From positions 62,001 to 126,000 of the forward strand of contig JAGWTU010000013.1 in the NCBI GenBank assembly GCA_028868825.1: DNA of 64,000 nt. Reading direction: 5' to 3'. Position numbers and translations under genes: made by a program. Position 1 is the first letter of the stretch; every line of letters starts with the position of its first letter. The notes beneath the pieces are model-generated. The model did not search any database. It had not been told where the DNA came from and saw only the letters and a list, made by a program, of their open reading frames with translations. Positions 40,433-50,064 of this stretch are shown here, one piece after another. The DNA is from Burkholderiales bacterium (GTDB lineage Bacteria > Pseudomonadota > Gammaproteobacteria > Burkholderiales > Burkholderiaceae_C).

Positions 40433-41731
40433 ATGAGCGGGTGGAGGCGGCTCGCGGTCGCGGCGCTGATGGCGCTGATGGAGCTGTCGGCGCTGACGGC
40501 GTCGATGGCCGCGCAGGCGGCGCCCGCTGCCGCCGGTCCGCAGACGGTGTTGCGCGTCTTCGTCGGCGGCGGCAACCAGCGCCCCGACCTGATGCGCCAG
40601 CTCTTCGCGCGTTACATGGCCGAGCATCCGGGGCTGCGCATCGAGAGCGAGGCGGGAGGCGCCACCAGCGACCTGCAGCGCCAGTACCTGAGCACCGTGC
40701 TCAACGCCAAGGACCCGTCGCTCGACATCTTCCTCGTCGACATCGTCAACCCGGCGCAATACGAGGGCGCCGGCTGGGTCGAGCCGCTCAACGCCTACCT
40801 CGGTGATCCGGCGACGGTGATGCGGCGCTACCTGCCGGCCTACGGCGACGCCGACGTCGTGCAGGGCCGCATCGCCGCGCTGCCGGCCTTCGCCGACGCG
40901 ATGTTCATGTACTACCGGCGCGACCTGCTCGAGAAATACCACCTGCCACCGCCGCGCACCTGGGACGAGTTGGGCCGCGCGGCGCACACGATCCAGGCCG
41001 GCGAACACCAGCCGCGGCTGCAGGGCCTGTCGATCCAGGGCGCGCCGATCGAGGGCACGGTCTGCACCTTCCTGCTGCCGTACTGGAGCGCGGGGCACTC
41101 GCTCACCGACGCCGCCGGCCGCCTGACGCTGGACCGCGACGCGGCCGCGCGCGGACTGCAGCAATGGCTGGACCTGATGGCCGGCGGCGTCATCAAGCGC
41201 AATGTCGCCGAGGTCAAGACGCAGGACACGGTCAACGAGTTCAAGGCCGGCCAGGTCGTGTTCGGCATCGGCTGGAGCTTCGCCTGGGACCGCTTCGATC
41301 ACGACGCCGATTCGCAGGTGCGCGGCCGCGTCGGCGTGATGGCGCTGCCCGCCGTCGCCGGCGGCCGGCGCGTGAGCTGCCTCGGCGGCTGGCAGTGGGC
41401 CGTCAGCGCCTACAGCCGCCACAAGGCCGAGGCGGCGGCGCTCGTGCATTACCTGGCCAGCGCCGAGGCCGGCAAGTACCTCGCCATCCGCGGCGCGCTG
41501 CTGCCGACCGACCCGGCGCTCTACACCGATGCCGACGTGCTGCGCGCCCTGCCCTGGCTGGCCGATGCCGCCGAAGGCGTGCTCGCCGGCCGCAGCCGCC
41601 CTGCCACACCCGACTACGCGCAGGTCAGCGACGCCATCAGCTCGACGACCAGCGCCGTGCTCGCCGGCGTGAAGACACCCGAACAGGGCGTGCGGCAGAT
41701 CGGCTCGCGGCTGGCGCGGGTGCTGAGGTAG
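40433..41731 (+). CDS. Sugar ABC transporter substrate-binding protein (family 1)
   Basis: This 432-residue periplasmic protein has a signal peptide (RRLAVAALMALMELSALTASMAAQAAPAA). The mature part includes DIFLVDIVNPAQYEGAGWVEPLN, a typical hinge and ligand-cleft text ALPAFADAMFMYYRRDLLEKYHLPPPRTWDEL, and SCLGGWQWAVSAYSRHKAEA near the C-terminal lobe. No lipobox, so it is a soluble periplasmic protein. It captures the carbohydrate for the importer and begins two bases after the ATPase stop. Confidence 0.93.
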   Translation: MSGWRRLAVAALMALMELSALTASMAAQAAPAAAGPQTVLRVFVGGGNQRPDLMRQLFARYMAEHPGLRIESEAGGATSDLQRQYLSTVLNAKDPSLDIFLVDIVNPAQYEGAGWVEPLNAYLGDPATVMRRYLPAYGDADVVQGRIAALPAFADAMFMYYRRDLLEKYHLPPPRTWDELGRAAHTIQAGEHQPRLQGLSIQGAPIEGTVCTFLLPYWSAGHSLTDAAGRLTLDRDAAARGLQQWLDLMAGGVIKRNVAEVKTQDTVNEFKAGQVVFGIGWSFAWDRFDHDADSQVRGRVGVMALPAVAGGRRVSCLGGWQWAVSAYSRHKAEAAALVHYLASAEAGKYLAIRGALLPTDPALYTDADVLRALPWLADAAEGVLAGRSRPATPDYAQVSDAISSTTSAVLAGVKTPEQGVRQIGSRLARVLR

Positions 41732-41735
41732 CGCC

Positions 41736-42632
41736 ATGCAAGCCCGCCCCTGGATCGACCGCCTGCGCGACCCCAGCGACCGCGCGCTCGGCTTCCTGCT
41801 GCTGGCGCCGGCCTTCGCGCTGCTGGCGCTGATCGTCGCCTACCCGATCGCGCGCCTGTTCTGGAACAGCCTGCACGACCTGCGCCTGTCGGGCGGCCAC
41901 CGCGAGCGTTTCGTCGGCCTCGAGAACTACGCGCTCGTGCTCGCCGACGTCGACTTCTGGAACGCCGCCGGCAACACGCTGCTGATCACCGCCATCACCG
42001 TGCCCGGCGCGCTCGTCGCCGGGCTCGCGCTGGCGCTGATCGCCAACCAGCCTTTCCGCCGCCGCTGGCCGGTGCGGCTGGCGCTGCTGCTGCCCTGGGC
42101 GCTGCCGCTGTCGTTCTGCGGCCTCATCTTCGCGTGGTTCTTCCACACCGATTACGGCGTCGTCAACGACCTGCTGCGCCGCGCCGGCGGCGAGCCGACG
42201 ATGTGGCTGCTGCGCCCGCATTGGGCGCTGGCGGCGGTCTGCGCGACGATCATCTGGAAGACGAGCTCGTTCATGGCGCTGATCCTGCTGGCCGGCCTGC
42301 AGATGATCCCGCCGACGCTGTACGAGGCGGCCGAGGTCGACGGCGCGAGCCTGTGGCAGCAATTCCGCCAGATCACGCTGCCGATGCTGATGCCGTCGAT
42401 CACGGTGGCGCTGATCTTCCGCACCATCACCGCACTGCAGACCTTCGACATCCCGTACACGATGACGCGCGGCGGCCCCGGCGACGCGACCGAGACGCTG
42501 GCGATGCTGATCCACAAGACGACGATCGACTACCTCGACGTCGGCTATGGCTCGACGCTGGCCGTGTGCATGTTCGTGATCTCGATGGCCGTCACCGCGC
42601 TGTATCTGCGGCGCGTGGGGCAGCAGGCATGA
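41736..42632 (+). CDS. Sugar ABC transporter permease (MalF/UgpA type)
   Basis: This 298-residue inner-membrane subunit has six hydrophobic helices, starting with LGFLLLAPAFALLALIVAYPIARLFW. The EAA loop YEAAEVDGASLWQQFRQITLPML contacts the ATPase. The downstream segment TRGGPGDATETLAMLIH is typical of this family. Its stop overlaps the start of the next permease (ATGA). Confidence 0.94.
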   Translation: MQARPWIDRLRDPSDRALGFLLLAPAFALLALIVAYPIARLFWNSLHDLRLSGGHRERFVGLENYALVLADVDFWNAAGNTLLITAITVPGALVAGLALALIANQPFRRRWPVRLALLLPWALPLSFCGLIFAWFFHTDYGVVNDLLRRAGGEPTMWLLRPHWALAAVCATIIWKTSSFMALILLAGLQMIPPTLYEAAEVDGASLWQQFRQITLPMLMPSITVALIFRTITALQTFDIPYTMTRGGPGDATETLAMLIHKTTIDYLDVGYGSTLAVCMFVISMAVTALYLRRVGQQA

Positions 42633-43477
42633 CGCGGGCCGAAGACGCCGTGCGGCCACCGGGATCGGCGGCGCTGCGGCTGCTGGCCGCGGCGATCGTC
42701 GTCGTCAACGGTTTCTTCCCGGCGCTGTGGATCCTGCTCACGTCGCTGAAGACCGAATCCGAACTCGTGCGGCAACCGATCACCTGGCTGCCGCAGACCG
42801 CCACGCTGGCGAACTACGAACGCGCCTTCACCGACCAGCCGCTGCTGCGCTATCTCGCCAACAGCGTCGCCGTCGCGCTCGGCTCGACCGTCGTCTCGCT
42901 GGTCGTCGCGGCGCTCGCCGCCTACGCGATCGCGCGGCTGAACCTGCGCCATCGCCAGCTCATCCTCGGCGCCATCGTCGCCAGCAGCATGTTCCCGCTG
43001 GTGACGCTGCTGGTGCCGATCTTCGAGACCTTCCGCAGCCTCGGCCTGCTCAACACCTACACGGCGCTGATCCTGCCGTACACCGTGCTCAACCTGCCGG
43101 TGTGCACGCTGGTGCTGGTCGGCTTCTTCCAGGGCATCCCGCGCGACCTCGAGAACGCCGCGATGATCGACGGCTGCACGCGGCTCGGTGCGCTGTGGCG
43201 CGTCGTCGTGCCGCTGGCGGCGCCGGGCGTGTTCACCGCCGGCATCCTCGCCTTCGTCAACGCCTGGGACGAGTTCCTGCTCGCGCTCTCGCTCAACGCC
43301 AGCGCCGGCATGCGCACGCTGCCGGTCGGCATCACGCTCTACCAGGGCGAATTCACGTTCCCGTGGCCGGTGATCTCGGCCGCATTGATCGTCGCCATCG
43401 TGCCGGTCGCCTTGCTGATCGCGCTCTTCCAGGAGCGCGTCGTCGGCGGCCTGACGCAGGGCGGCTTGAAAGGATGA
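42629..43477 (+). CDS. Sugar ABC transporter permease (MalG type)
   Basis: This 282-residue inner-membrane subunit has helices such as LLAAAIVVVNGFFPALWILLTSLKTESEL, and the EAA loop ENAAMIDGCTRLGALWRVVVPLAAPG. The segment NAWDEFLLALSL is typical of the group. It pairs with the preceding permease and its stop overlaps the start of the oxidoreductase gene. Confidence 0.94.
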   Translation: MTRAEDAVRPPGSAALRLLAAAIVVVNGFFPALWILLTSLKTESELVRQPITWLPQTATLANYERAFTDQPLLRYLANSVAVALGSTVVSLVVAALAAYAIARLNLRHRQLILGAIVASSMFPLVTLLVPIFETFRSLGLLNTYTALILPYTVLNLPVCTLVLVGFFQGIPRDLENAAMIDGCTRLGALWRVVVPLAAPGVFTAGILAFVNAWDEFLLALSLNASAGMRTLPVGITLYQGEFTFPWPVISAALIVAIVPVALLIALFQERVVGGLTQGGLKG

Positions 43478-44601
43478 ATCGGATGGAACAGACCTTGCGC
43501 TACGGCATCATCGGTTGCGGCAGCATGGGCCGCGAGCACATCGAGAACCTGCAGGCGATGGGCGGCGCGCGCGTCACCGCGATCGCCGACACGCACGGCC
43601 CGAGCCGCGACGCGGCGCTGGCCAGCTGCCGCGACGCGCCGCCGCGCGTGTTCGAGGACCACCGCGAGCTGCTCGCCAGCGGGCTGTGCGACGCCGTCGT
43701 CATCGCGACGCCGAATCACACCCATGCGGCGATGCTGCGCGACGCGCTTGCCGCCGATCTGCACATCCTCGTCGAGAAGCCGCTCGTCACGCGCATCGAA
43801 GACGGCGTCGAGCTGATCGAGCGCGCCCGCGGCCGGCGCGGCATCGTCTGGGTGGCGCAGGAATACCGCTACATGCCGCCGGTGGCCGAACTGCTGCGGC
43901 TGGCGCACGAGGGCGTGGCCGGGCGCATCCAGCAGGTGGCGATACGCGAGCACCGCGAACCGTTCTACCCCAAGGTCGGCGACTGGAACCGCTTCAGCGC
44001 CAACACCGGCGGCACGTTGGTCGAGAAATGCTGCCATTACTTCAACCTGATGGACCTCGTGCTGCGCGAGCGGCCGCTGCGCATCTACGCCTCGGGGGGA
44101 CAGCGCGTGAACCATCTCGACGAGCGCTACGACGGCCGCCGCCCCGACATCCTCGACAGCGCCTATTGCGTGCTCGAATACCCGAGCGGCGCGCGCGCGA
44201 TGCTCGACCTGTGCATGTACGCCGAGAACTCGATCGACAACGAGCACATCACCGTCGTCGGCGACCAGGGCAAGCTCGAATCGCTGCTGCCCAGCCTGAC
44301 GCTGCGCGTCTCGCGGCGCGAGGACTGGGGCCGACGCGCCGCCTGGGGCCAGCCCTCGGGCACCGGCAAGGGTGTCTCGGTGCGCCGCGTCTGGGACACC
44401 GGCATCAGGTACGCCGGCCACCATTTCGGCGCCTCGTACATCGAGCACCAGCGCTTCGCGGCGGCGATACGCGCCGGCGCGCCGGCCGAGATCGGTCTCG
44501 AGGAAGGGCTGCGCGCGGTGGCCACCGGCATCGCCGCGCATCGCAGCATCGACGAGGGCCGCGTCGTCGCGCTCGCCGAAGTGCTGCCGGCGGGCTGGTG
44601 A
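43474..44601 (+). CDS. Gfo/Idh/MocA-family oxidoreductase
   Basis: This 375-residue NAD(P)-dependent enzyme has the N-terminal Rossmann motif YGIIGCGSMGREHIENL and the family EKP motif in HILVEKPLVTR. The substrate domain contains GGTLVEKCCHYFNLMDLV, where the histidine is a likely catalytic residue. Such enzymes oxidise or reduce sugars and sugar derivatives. Its start overlaps the permease stop (ATGA); an ATG at 43483 is an alternative. As part of the operon it may open the pathway by oxidising the imported sugar, or reshape a sugar acid. The exact reaction is unknown. Confidence 0.9.
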   Translation: MNRMEQTLRYGIIGCGSMGREHIENLQAMGGARVTAIADTHGPSRDAALASCRDAPPRVFEDHRELLASGLCDAVVIATPNHTHAAMLRDALAADLHILVEKPLVTRIEDGVELIERARGRRGIVWVAQEYRYMPPVAELLRLAHEGVAGRIQQVAIREHREPFYPKVGDWNRFSANTGGTLVEKCCHYFNLMDLVLRERPLRIYASGGQRVNHLDERYDGRRPDILDSAYCVLEYPSGARAMLDLCMYAENSIDNEHITVVGDQGKLESLLPSLTLRVSRREDWGRRAAWGQPSGTGKGVSVRRVWDTGIRYAGHHFGASYIEHQRFAAAIRAGAPAEIGLEEGLRAVATGIAAHRSIDEGRVVALAEVLPAGW

Positions 44602-44606
44602 CGGCG

Positions 44607-45401
44607 ATGACGAGCTACTCCAACTACGCGATCTACCCCTCGCTGCGCGAGCGCCTCGTCTTCATCTCGGGCGGCAGCTCGGGCATCGGCGCCGAACTCG
44701 TGCGCGCCTTCGCGCGGCAGGGCGCACGCGTCGCCTTCTGCGGCACGAAACCCGACGGCGGCCGCGCGCTCATCGACGAGATCACGGCCGCCGGCCTGCC
44801 GCCGCCGCGCTACGCCGCCTGCGACGTGCGCGACGCCGCCGCCTACCAGAAGCGGCTGCGCGAGGTCATCGCCGATCTCGGGCCGATCCGCGTCCTCGTC
44901 AACAACGCCGGCCGCGACGACCGCCACGCGATGGAGGACGTGACGCCGGACATGTGGGACGAGCGGCTGGCGCTGAACCTCAAGCATTACTTCTTCGCCA
45001 TCCAGGCCGTCGCGCCGGCCATGGCGGCTGCCGGCGGCGGCTCCGTCGTCAACATGGGATCGGTGAGCTGGATGCGCGGGCGGCCCAACCTCGTCGGCTA
45101 CACGACGGCGAAGGCGGGCATCCTGGGCCTGACGCGCACGCTGGCGCGCGAGCTCGGCGAGCGGCGCATCCGCGTCAACGCGCTGGTGCCCGGCGCCATC
45201 GTCACCGAGCGCCAGAACGCGCTGCACCGCGACGCCGCCGCCGACCAGGCTTTTCTCGACGCGCAATGCCTGAAGATCAGGCTCGACGCCGGCCATGTCG
45301 CGCGCGCGACGCTGTTCCTGGCGGCCGATGATTCCGACGGCATGACCGGACAGCATGTGCTGGTCGACGCCGGCATCGCGCAGCAATCGGTCGTGACCTG
45401 A
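44607..45401 (+). CDS. Short-chain dehydrogenase/reductase (SDR)
   Basis: This 264-residue NAD(P)-dependent enzyme has the cofactor motif FISGGSSGIGAELV, the NNAG strand (LVNNAGRDD) and the catalytic residues as serine in NMGSVSWM and YTTAK. The C-terminal DGMTGQHVLVDAG is a classic SDR ending. It is the last gene of the operon, five bases after the oxidoreductase, and probably oxidises the same sugar, sugar acid or aldehyde product. A strong hairpin follows at 45414-45444. Confidence 0.92.
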   Translation: MTSYSNYAIYPSLRERLVFISGGSSGIGAELVRAFARQGARVAFCGTKPDGGRALIDEITAAGLPPPRYAACDVRDAAAYQKRLREVIADLGPIRVLVNNAGRDDRHAMEDVTPDMWDERLALNLKHYFFAIQAVAPAMAAAGGGSVVNMGSVSWMRGRPNLVGYTTAKAGILGLTRTLARELGERRIRVNALVPGAIVTERQNALHRDAAADQAFLDAQCLKIRLDAGHVARATLFLAADDSDGMTGQHVLVDAGIAQQSVVT

Positions 45402-45413
45402 ATGCAGGAAAAC

Positions 45414-45444
45414 GCGCGGCGCCCCCGCCCGGGGGCCGCCGCGC
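45414..45444. terminator. Convergent hairpin terminator between the SDR gene and the TonB receptor gene
   Basis: GCGCGGCG-CCCCC and GGGGG-CCGCCGCGC pair over 13 bases with one bulge around a GCCC loop. On the minus strand the hairpin is followed by GTTTTC, so it fits an intrinsic terminator for the receptor gene; on the plus strand the trailing U run is poor. Confidence 0.65.
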
Positions 45445-45461
45445 CGCGTACCGGGCTTCGT

Positions 45462-47780
45462 CTAGAAGTCGTAATGCGCGTTGATGCCGAAATAGCGCTG
45501 GTCGTCGCGCGGCACGTAACGGTTGATGTTGTTGCCCGAGTTCTGCAGGAAGGTGGCGTAGGAGCGGTTGGCCAGGTTCTTGGCCAGCACCGCGACGCGC
45601 CAGCCCGACAGGCCGGCGATGCCGACGCTGGCGTTGACGATGCCGTACGCCGGCTGGATCGCGTTCGGCGATTGCGCGAGGTCGTATTGCGTCTTGCTCT
45701 GCCAGCTGTAGTCGAGGTTGAGGTCCATCGTCATGCCAGCCGACAGGGGCATCGTGTACTTGGCCCGCAGGTTCGTCTTCCAGTCGGGCGAGAACGGCAG
45801 CGGCTGGCCGTTGATGTTGCAAGTCAGCGCGGCCGCCGGGCTGAGGATCGTCGGGCAGTTGAAGTTCTTCACCCGCGCGATGATGTTCGCGACCGCCGCG
45901 TTCAGGCTCAGCTGCTGCGTCACGCGCGCCGTCGCGTCGAGCTCGAAGCCCTTGGTCGTCACCTGGCCGGCGTTGATCAGCCGCGTCACGACGGTGCCGT
46001 TGACGTTGTCGGGCACGTTGGCCTGGTAATTGTCGTACTGGGTGTCGAAATAGGCGAGGTTCAGCCGCAGCGTTTTGTCGAGCAGCGTCGACTTCAGGCC
46101 CACCTCGACCGAATTCGAGGTCTCGGGGTTGAGCGCATTCGTCTGCAGCGTCGTCATGTTGAAGAAGACGTTGTAGGCCGGGCCCTTGTAGCCGCGCGAC
46201 AGCGTCAGGTACGTCATCACGTCGGGCGTGATCTGCCACTGCGGTCCGACGCGGCCCGAGAAGGCATGCCGGCGCGTCGAGCCGTTCAATTCCGGCTGCG
46301 TGGCCGCGACGCCCGGCACGCCGGTGGCGGTCGCCGTACGCTGGTGATAGAACGACAGGTCGTCGCTCGTGTAGCGCACGCCGGCGATGGCCCGCAGCGC
46401 CGGCGTGAAATTGAAGGTGCCTTCGCCGAAGGCCGAACTGCTCTGGTTGTGCGTGCCGTAATAGGCGACGCCGTTGTCGGTCGTCATAGAACCCGTCGAG
46501 CAGGGGATCAGCCCCGAGGGCAGTGCCGCCGCCGTCGTGGCGGCGCAGCGCCTGACGTCGCGCTCGTAGCGTTCGTTGTCCTTGCCGTCGATGAAGAACA
46601 GGCCGGCGACATAGTCGACGAAGCCGCCCTTGTTCGACGCCACGCGCAGTTCCTGCGAGAGCTGGCGGAACGCCAGATTGCCGACGTCGGCCGTGCCGGC
46701 GAACTGCTTGTAGACCATGCCCAGGCGGTCCTGGTCCTGGTGCTGCACGTTGGTCCAGGCGCGATAGGCGCTGATCGAGGTCAGCTGCAGGCCGCTGCCG
46801 AGCTGCCAGTCGACCTGAGCCGAGAAACCGCTGTTGTCGTCGACGACGTCGGTGCCGGTGTCGCTGTTGATCTGCCGGTTGTCGGCCGCCGGTACGACCG
46901 GCGCGACGGCGGCGGCGAACAACGGGTTCTGCGCCACGACGCCGGTGCCGTAGGCCGTCGTCGTCGTGCCGGTGACGACGCCGGTGGGCGTGTTGTCCTT
47001 GGCCTTGGCGTAATCGGCGATGAGCGAGATCTTGAGGTCGCGATTCGGCGTGATCTCGAGGCGGCCGCGCAGGCCCTGGCGGTCGTAGCCGTTGACCTTG
47101 CTGCCGTCGAACACGTTGGTGACGTTGCCGTCGTACTTGGCCACCGTCGCCGCGACGCTGCCGCGCAGCAGGTCGGCCTTCAGCTCACCCGAGGCGCCCA
47201 GGCGCAGCCGGCGCTCGTTGCCCTGGAAATACGAGGCGTCGACATAGCGCTCGGTCTCCTTGCCCGGGGCCTTGCTGACGATGTTGATGACGCCGGCCGA
47301 GGCGTTCTTGCCGAACAGCGTGCCCTGCGGCCCGCGCAGGATCTCGATGCGGTCGATGTCGAGCAGGTCCATCGTCGCCTGGCCGGGGCGGCCGGTGACG
47401 ACGCCGTCGATGACCATCGACACCGTCGGCTCGACGCCCGGCGAAGTCGAGATCGTGCCGACGCCGCGGATGAACAATGCCGTGTCCTTGTTCGACGCGT
47501 TGGTGCGGAAGTTCACCGTCGGCGCCTGCGCCGTGACGGCCGCGACGGTGTTGACGTTCGACTCCTCGAGCGCGGCGCCGTTGAGCACCGAGATCGCGAT
47601 CGGCGTCGTCTGCAGCGGCTGCGGCCGCTTCGTCGCCGTGATCGTGACGGTTTCGATCTGGCCGTTGTCGGCCGGCGGCGACTGCTGCGCCAATGCCGGC
47701 AGGGCGGTCATCAAGGCGGCGACCAGCGGCAGAAGCGGCAGCCTGGGGCTGGCGGGCGTGAACGAGGTATCGCGATGCAT
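45462..47780 (-). CDS. TonB-dependent outer-membrane receptor (sugar-acid locus)
   Basis: This 772-residue receptor has a signal peptide (MHRDTSFTPASPRLPLLPLVAALMTALPALA). A TonB-box-like ETVTITATKRPQ follows, then the plug (TALFIRGVGTISTSPGVEPTVSMVIDGVV, RIEILRGPQGTLFGKNASAGVINIVSK) and a barrel ending NAHYDF with the terminal aromatic residue. It belongs to the common 'TonB-dependent receptor/ligand undefined' group. It is convergent with the ABC/oxidoreductase operon and its promoter region carries the perfect palindrome CTGTTAGCGCTAACAG, so it should be co-regulated with that operon. ATG at 47780 has AGGAG upstream. Confidence 0.93.
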   Translation of the reverse strand: MHRDTSFTPASPRLPLLPLVAALMTALPALAQQSPPADNGQIETVTITATKRPQPLQTTPIAISVLNGAALEESNVNTVAAVTAQAPTVNFRTNASNKDTALFIRGVGTISTSPGVEPTVSMVIDGVVTGRPGQATMDLLDIDRIEILRGPQGTLFGKNASAGVINIVSKAPGKETERYVDASYFQGNERRLRLGASGELKADLLRGSVAATVAKYDGNVTNVFDGSKVNGYDRQGLRGRLEITPNRDLKISLIADYAKAKDNTPTGVVTGTTTTAYGTGVVAQNPLFAAAVAPVVPAADNRQINSDTGTDVVDDNSGFSAQVDWQLGSGLQLTSISAYRAWTNVQHQDQDRLGMVYKQFAGTADVGNLAFRQLSQELRVASNKGGFVDYVAGLFFIDGKDNERYERDVRRCAATTAAALPSGLIPCSTGSMTTDNGVAYYGTHNQSSSAFGEGTFNFTPALRAIAGVRYTSDDLSFYHQRTATATGVPGVAATQPELNGSTRRHAFSGRVGPQWQITPDVMTYLTLSRGYKGPAYNVFFNMTTLQTNALNPETSNSVEVGLKSTLLDKTLRLNLAYFDTQYDNYQANVPDNVNGTVVTRLINAGQVTTKGFELDATARVTQQLSLNAAVANIIARVKNFNCPTILSPAAALTCNINGQPLPFSPDWKTNLRAKYTMPLSAGMTMDLNLDYSWQSKTQYDLAQSPNAIQPAYGIVNASVGIAGLSGWRVAVLAKNLANRSYATFLQNSGNNINRYVPRDDQRYFGINAHYDF

Positions 47781-47832
47781 GTCGTCTCCTGGTTCTGAAG
47801 GCCGTCGAATGCGGCTTGGGGGGGGGTGACGG

Positions 47833-47848
47833 CTGTTAGCGCTAACAG
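47833..47848. promoter_or_regulatory. GntR-like operator upstream of the TonB receptor
   Basis: CTGTTAGCGCTAACAG is a perfect 16-base palindrome 53 bases before the receptor ATG. It contains the half-sites TGTTA and TAACA found at 36765-36778. It is the likely binding site of the GntR-like LacI protein (35631-36725). I could not settle a clear -35/-10 pair around it. Confidence 0.8.
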
Positions 47849-48019
47849 TCCGATTGGGAAACAATATCACCCCTCTACCGGGAACCGCATTCAGGCAAAC
47901 CCGCGTGTTGCCGACAAGACGCAATGGGCGCTGGGCCGATGCCGCAAGCGCGGCATCGATGGGCGCTGGAAGGGGCCGCGGCGCATCGTGACGCGCTCGC
48001 CCTCGCATAATCCCGGCCC

Positions 48020-48664
48020 ATGATCCGACTCTTCGTCGGCCTCGGCAATCCGGGCCCTGAATACGAAACGACGCGCCACAACGCCGGCTTCTGGTGGCTC
48101 GACGCGCTCGCCGACAAGCTCGGCGTGCGGCTCGCACCCGAGCGCGCCTACCAGGGCCTGGTCGCGCGTGCGAACCTGCCCGCCGGCCCCGTCTGGCTGA
48201 TCGAGCCGATGACCTTCATGAACCGCTCGGGCGCGGCGGTGGCGCCGCTGGCGCGCTTCTTCAAGATCGCGCCGACCGAGATCCTCGTCGTCCACGACGA
48301 ACTCGACCTGCTGCCCGGCCAGGCCAAGCTCAAGTTCGGCGGCAGCGCCGCCGGGCACAACGGCCTGAAGGACCTGCACGCGATGCTCGGCACGCAGGAT
48401 TTCTGGCGCCTGCGGCTGGGCATCGGCCACCCCGGCGCGAAGGCCGAGGTCATCAACTACGTGCTCAAGCGCCCGCGCATCGAGGACCGCGAGGCGATCG
48501 CGCAGGCCATCGAGCGCTCGCTCGCCGCGAGCCCGCAGCTGATCGCCGGCGAGATGGACAAGGCGCTGGCGCTGATACACGCCGGTCCGCAGCGGCCGAA
48601 ACCGCCGCGGCGCGAGCCGCCGACGCCCGCACCGCAGACACCGCCGGCGACCGAGCCCGACTGA
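48020..48664 (+). CDS. pth: Peptidyl-tRNA hydrolase
   Basis: This 214-residue enzyme frees tRNA from stalled peptidyl-tRNA. Catalytic text is present: [18 protein letters not shown] (Asn, His), [11 protein letters not shown] (Asp) and [13 protein letters not shown] (Asn). The last 25 residues are a proline-rich tail ([14 protein letters not shown]...) that goes beyond the usual end. A CATAAT at 48006-48011 would place transcription start within a few bases of the ATG, so the mRNA may have almost no leader. It is convergent with the ferredoxin gene (9 bases). Confidence 0.95.
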   Translation: MIRLFVGLGNPGPEYETTRHNAGFWWLDALADKLGVRLAPERAYQGLVARANLPAGPVWLIEPMTFMNRSGAAVAPLARFFKIAPTEILVVHDELDLLPGQAKLKFGGSAAGHNGLKDLHAMLGTQDFWRLRLGIGHPGAKAEVINYVLKRPRIEDREAIAQAIERSLAASPQLIAGEMDKALALIHAGPQRPKPPRREPPTPAPQTPPATEPD

Positions 48665-48673
48665 GCCGAGCCC

Positions 48674-49448
<775 letters not shown>

Positions 49449-49484
49449 GGCGCTGTCCTCGGGTGCGCTGCAGCGGCGGCCAGT

Positions 49485-50039
49485 TTAGCCGGGCCGCAGG
49501 AAGAGCTGGGCGTGGACCGCACCGGCGCGCAGCGCGCGGTGCGGCACGAGCCCGGGCGGGGGTTCGGCGAGCGCGGCGCCGGATTCGACATAGACGCAGC
49601 CGCCGGGGACGATAAGTCGCGCCGCCGCGGCGGCCGCGGCGGCGGCGATGCCGGCATCGAAAGGCGGGTCGAGCAGCACGAGGTCGAACGCGGCGGCCGC
49701 CGTGGCCGCGGCGCGCGCCATCCAGGCCATCGCGTCGGTGCGCTCGACGCGCAGCGCCGTCGCCGCCAGCCGTTGCTGCGAAGCGCGCAGGCTGGCCACC
49801 AGCACGGCGTCCTGCTCGAGCAGCAGCACCGACGCGGCGCCGCGCGACGCGGCCTCGAAACCGAGCGCGCCGCTGCCGGCGAAGGCATCGAGCACGCTCC
49901 AGCCCGTCAGGTCGTGCGGCAGCCAGTTGAACAGCGTCTCGCGCACGCGGTCGGGCGTCGGGCGCAGACCCGGGCGGTCGGCCACCGGCAGCTTGCTGCG
50001 CTTGAGGCGGCCGCCGATGAGTCGGACTTCGTTTTTCAC
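49485..50039 (-). CDS. rsmD: 16S rRNA (guanine(966)-N(2))-methyltransferase
   Basis: This 184-residue SAM enzyme methylates G966 of 16S rRNA. The motif I VLDAFAGSGALGFEAASRGA and the catalytic DPPF in LVLLDPPFDAG are visible, after the N-terminal VRLIGGRLKRSKLPVAD and RPTPDRVRETLFNWL. It starts 25 bases after hisF ends, where hisI is usual in related species. Confidence 0.94.
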   Translation of the reverse strand: MKNEVRLIGGRLKRSKLPVADRPGLRPTPDRVRETLFNWLPHDLTGWSVLDAFAGSGALGFEAASRGAASVLLLEQDAVLVASLRASQQRLAATALRVERTDAMAWMARAAATAAAAFDLVLLDPPFDAGIAAAAAAAAARLIVPGGCVYVESGAALAEPPPGLVPHRALRAGAVHAQLFLRPG

Positions 50040-50064
50040 CGCCCGGGCGCGAAACGTCGCATCG

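Noticed and set aside
45402-47798. A 798-codon plus-strand open frame over the TonB receptor
   Set aside because: The text is low-complexity Arg/Val/Asp-rich antisense sequence; the minus strand gives a complete receptor with signal peptide and aromatic C-terminus.
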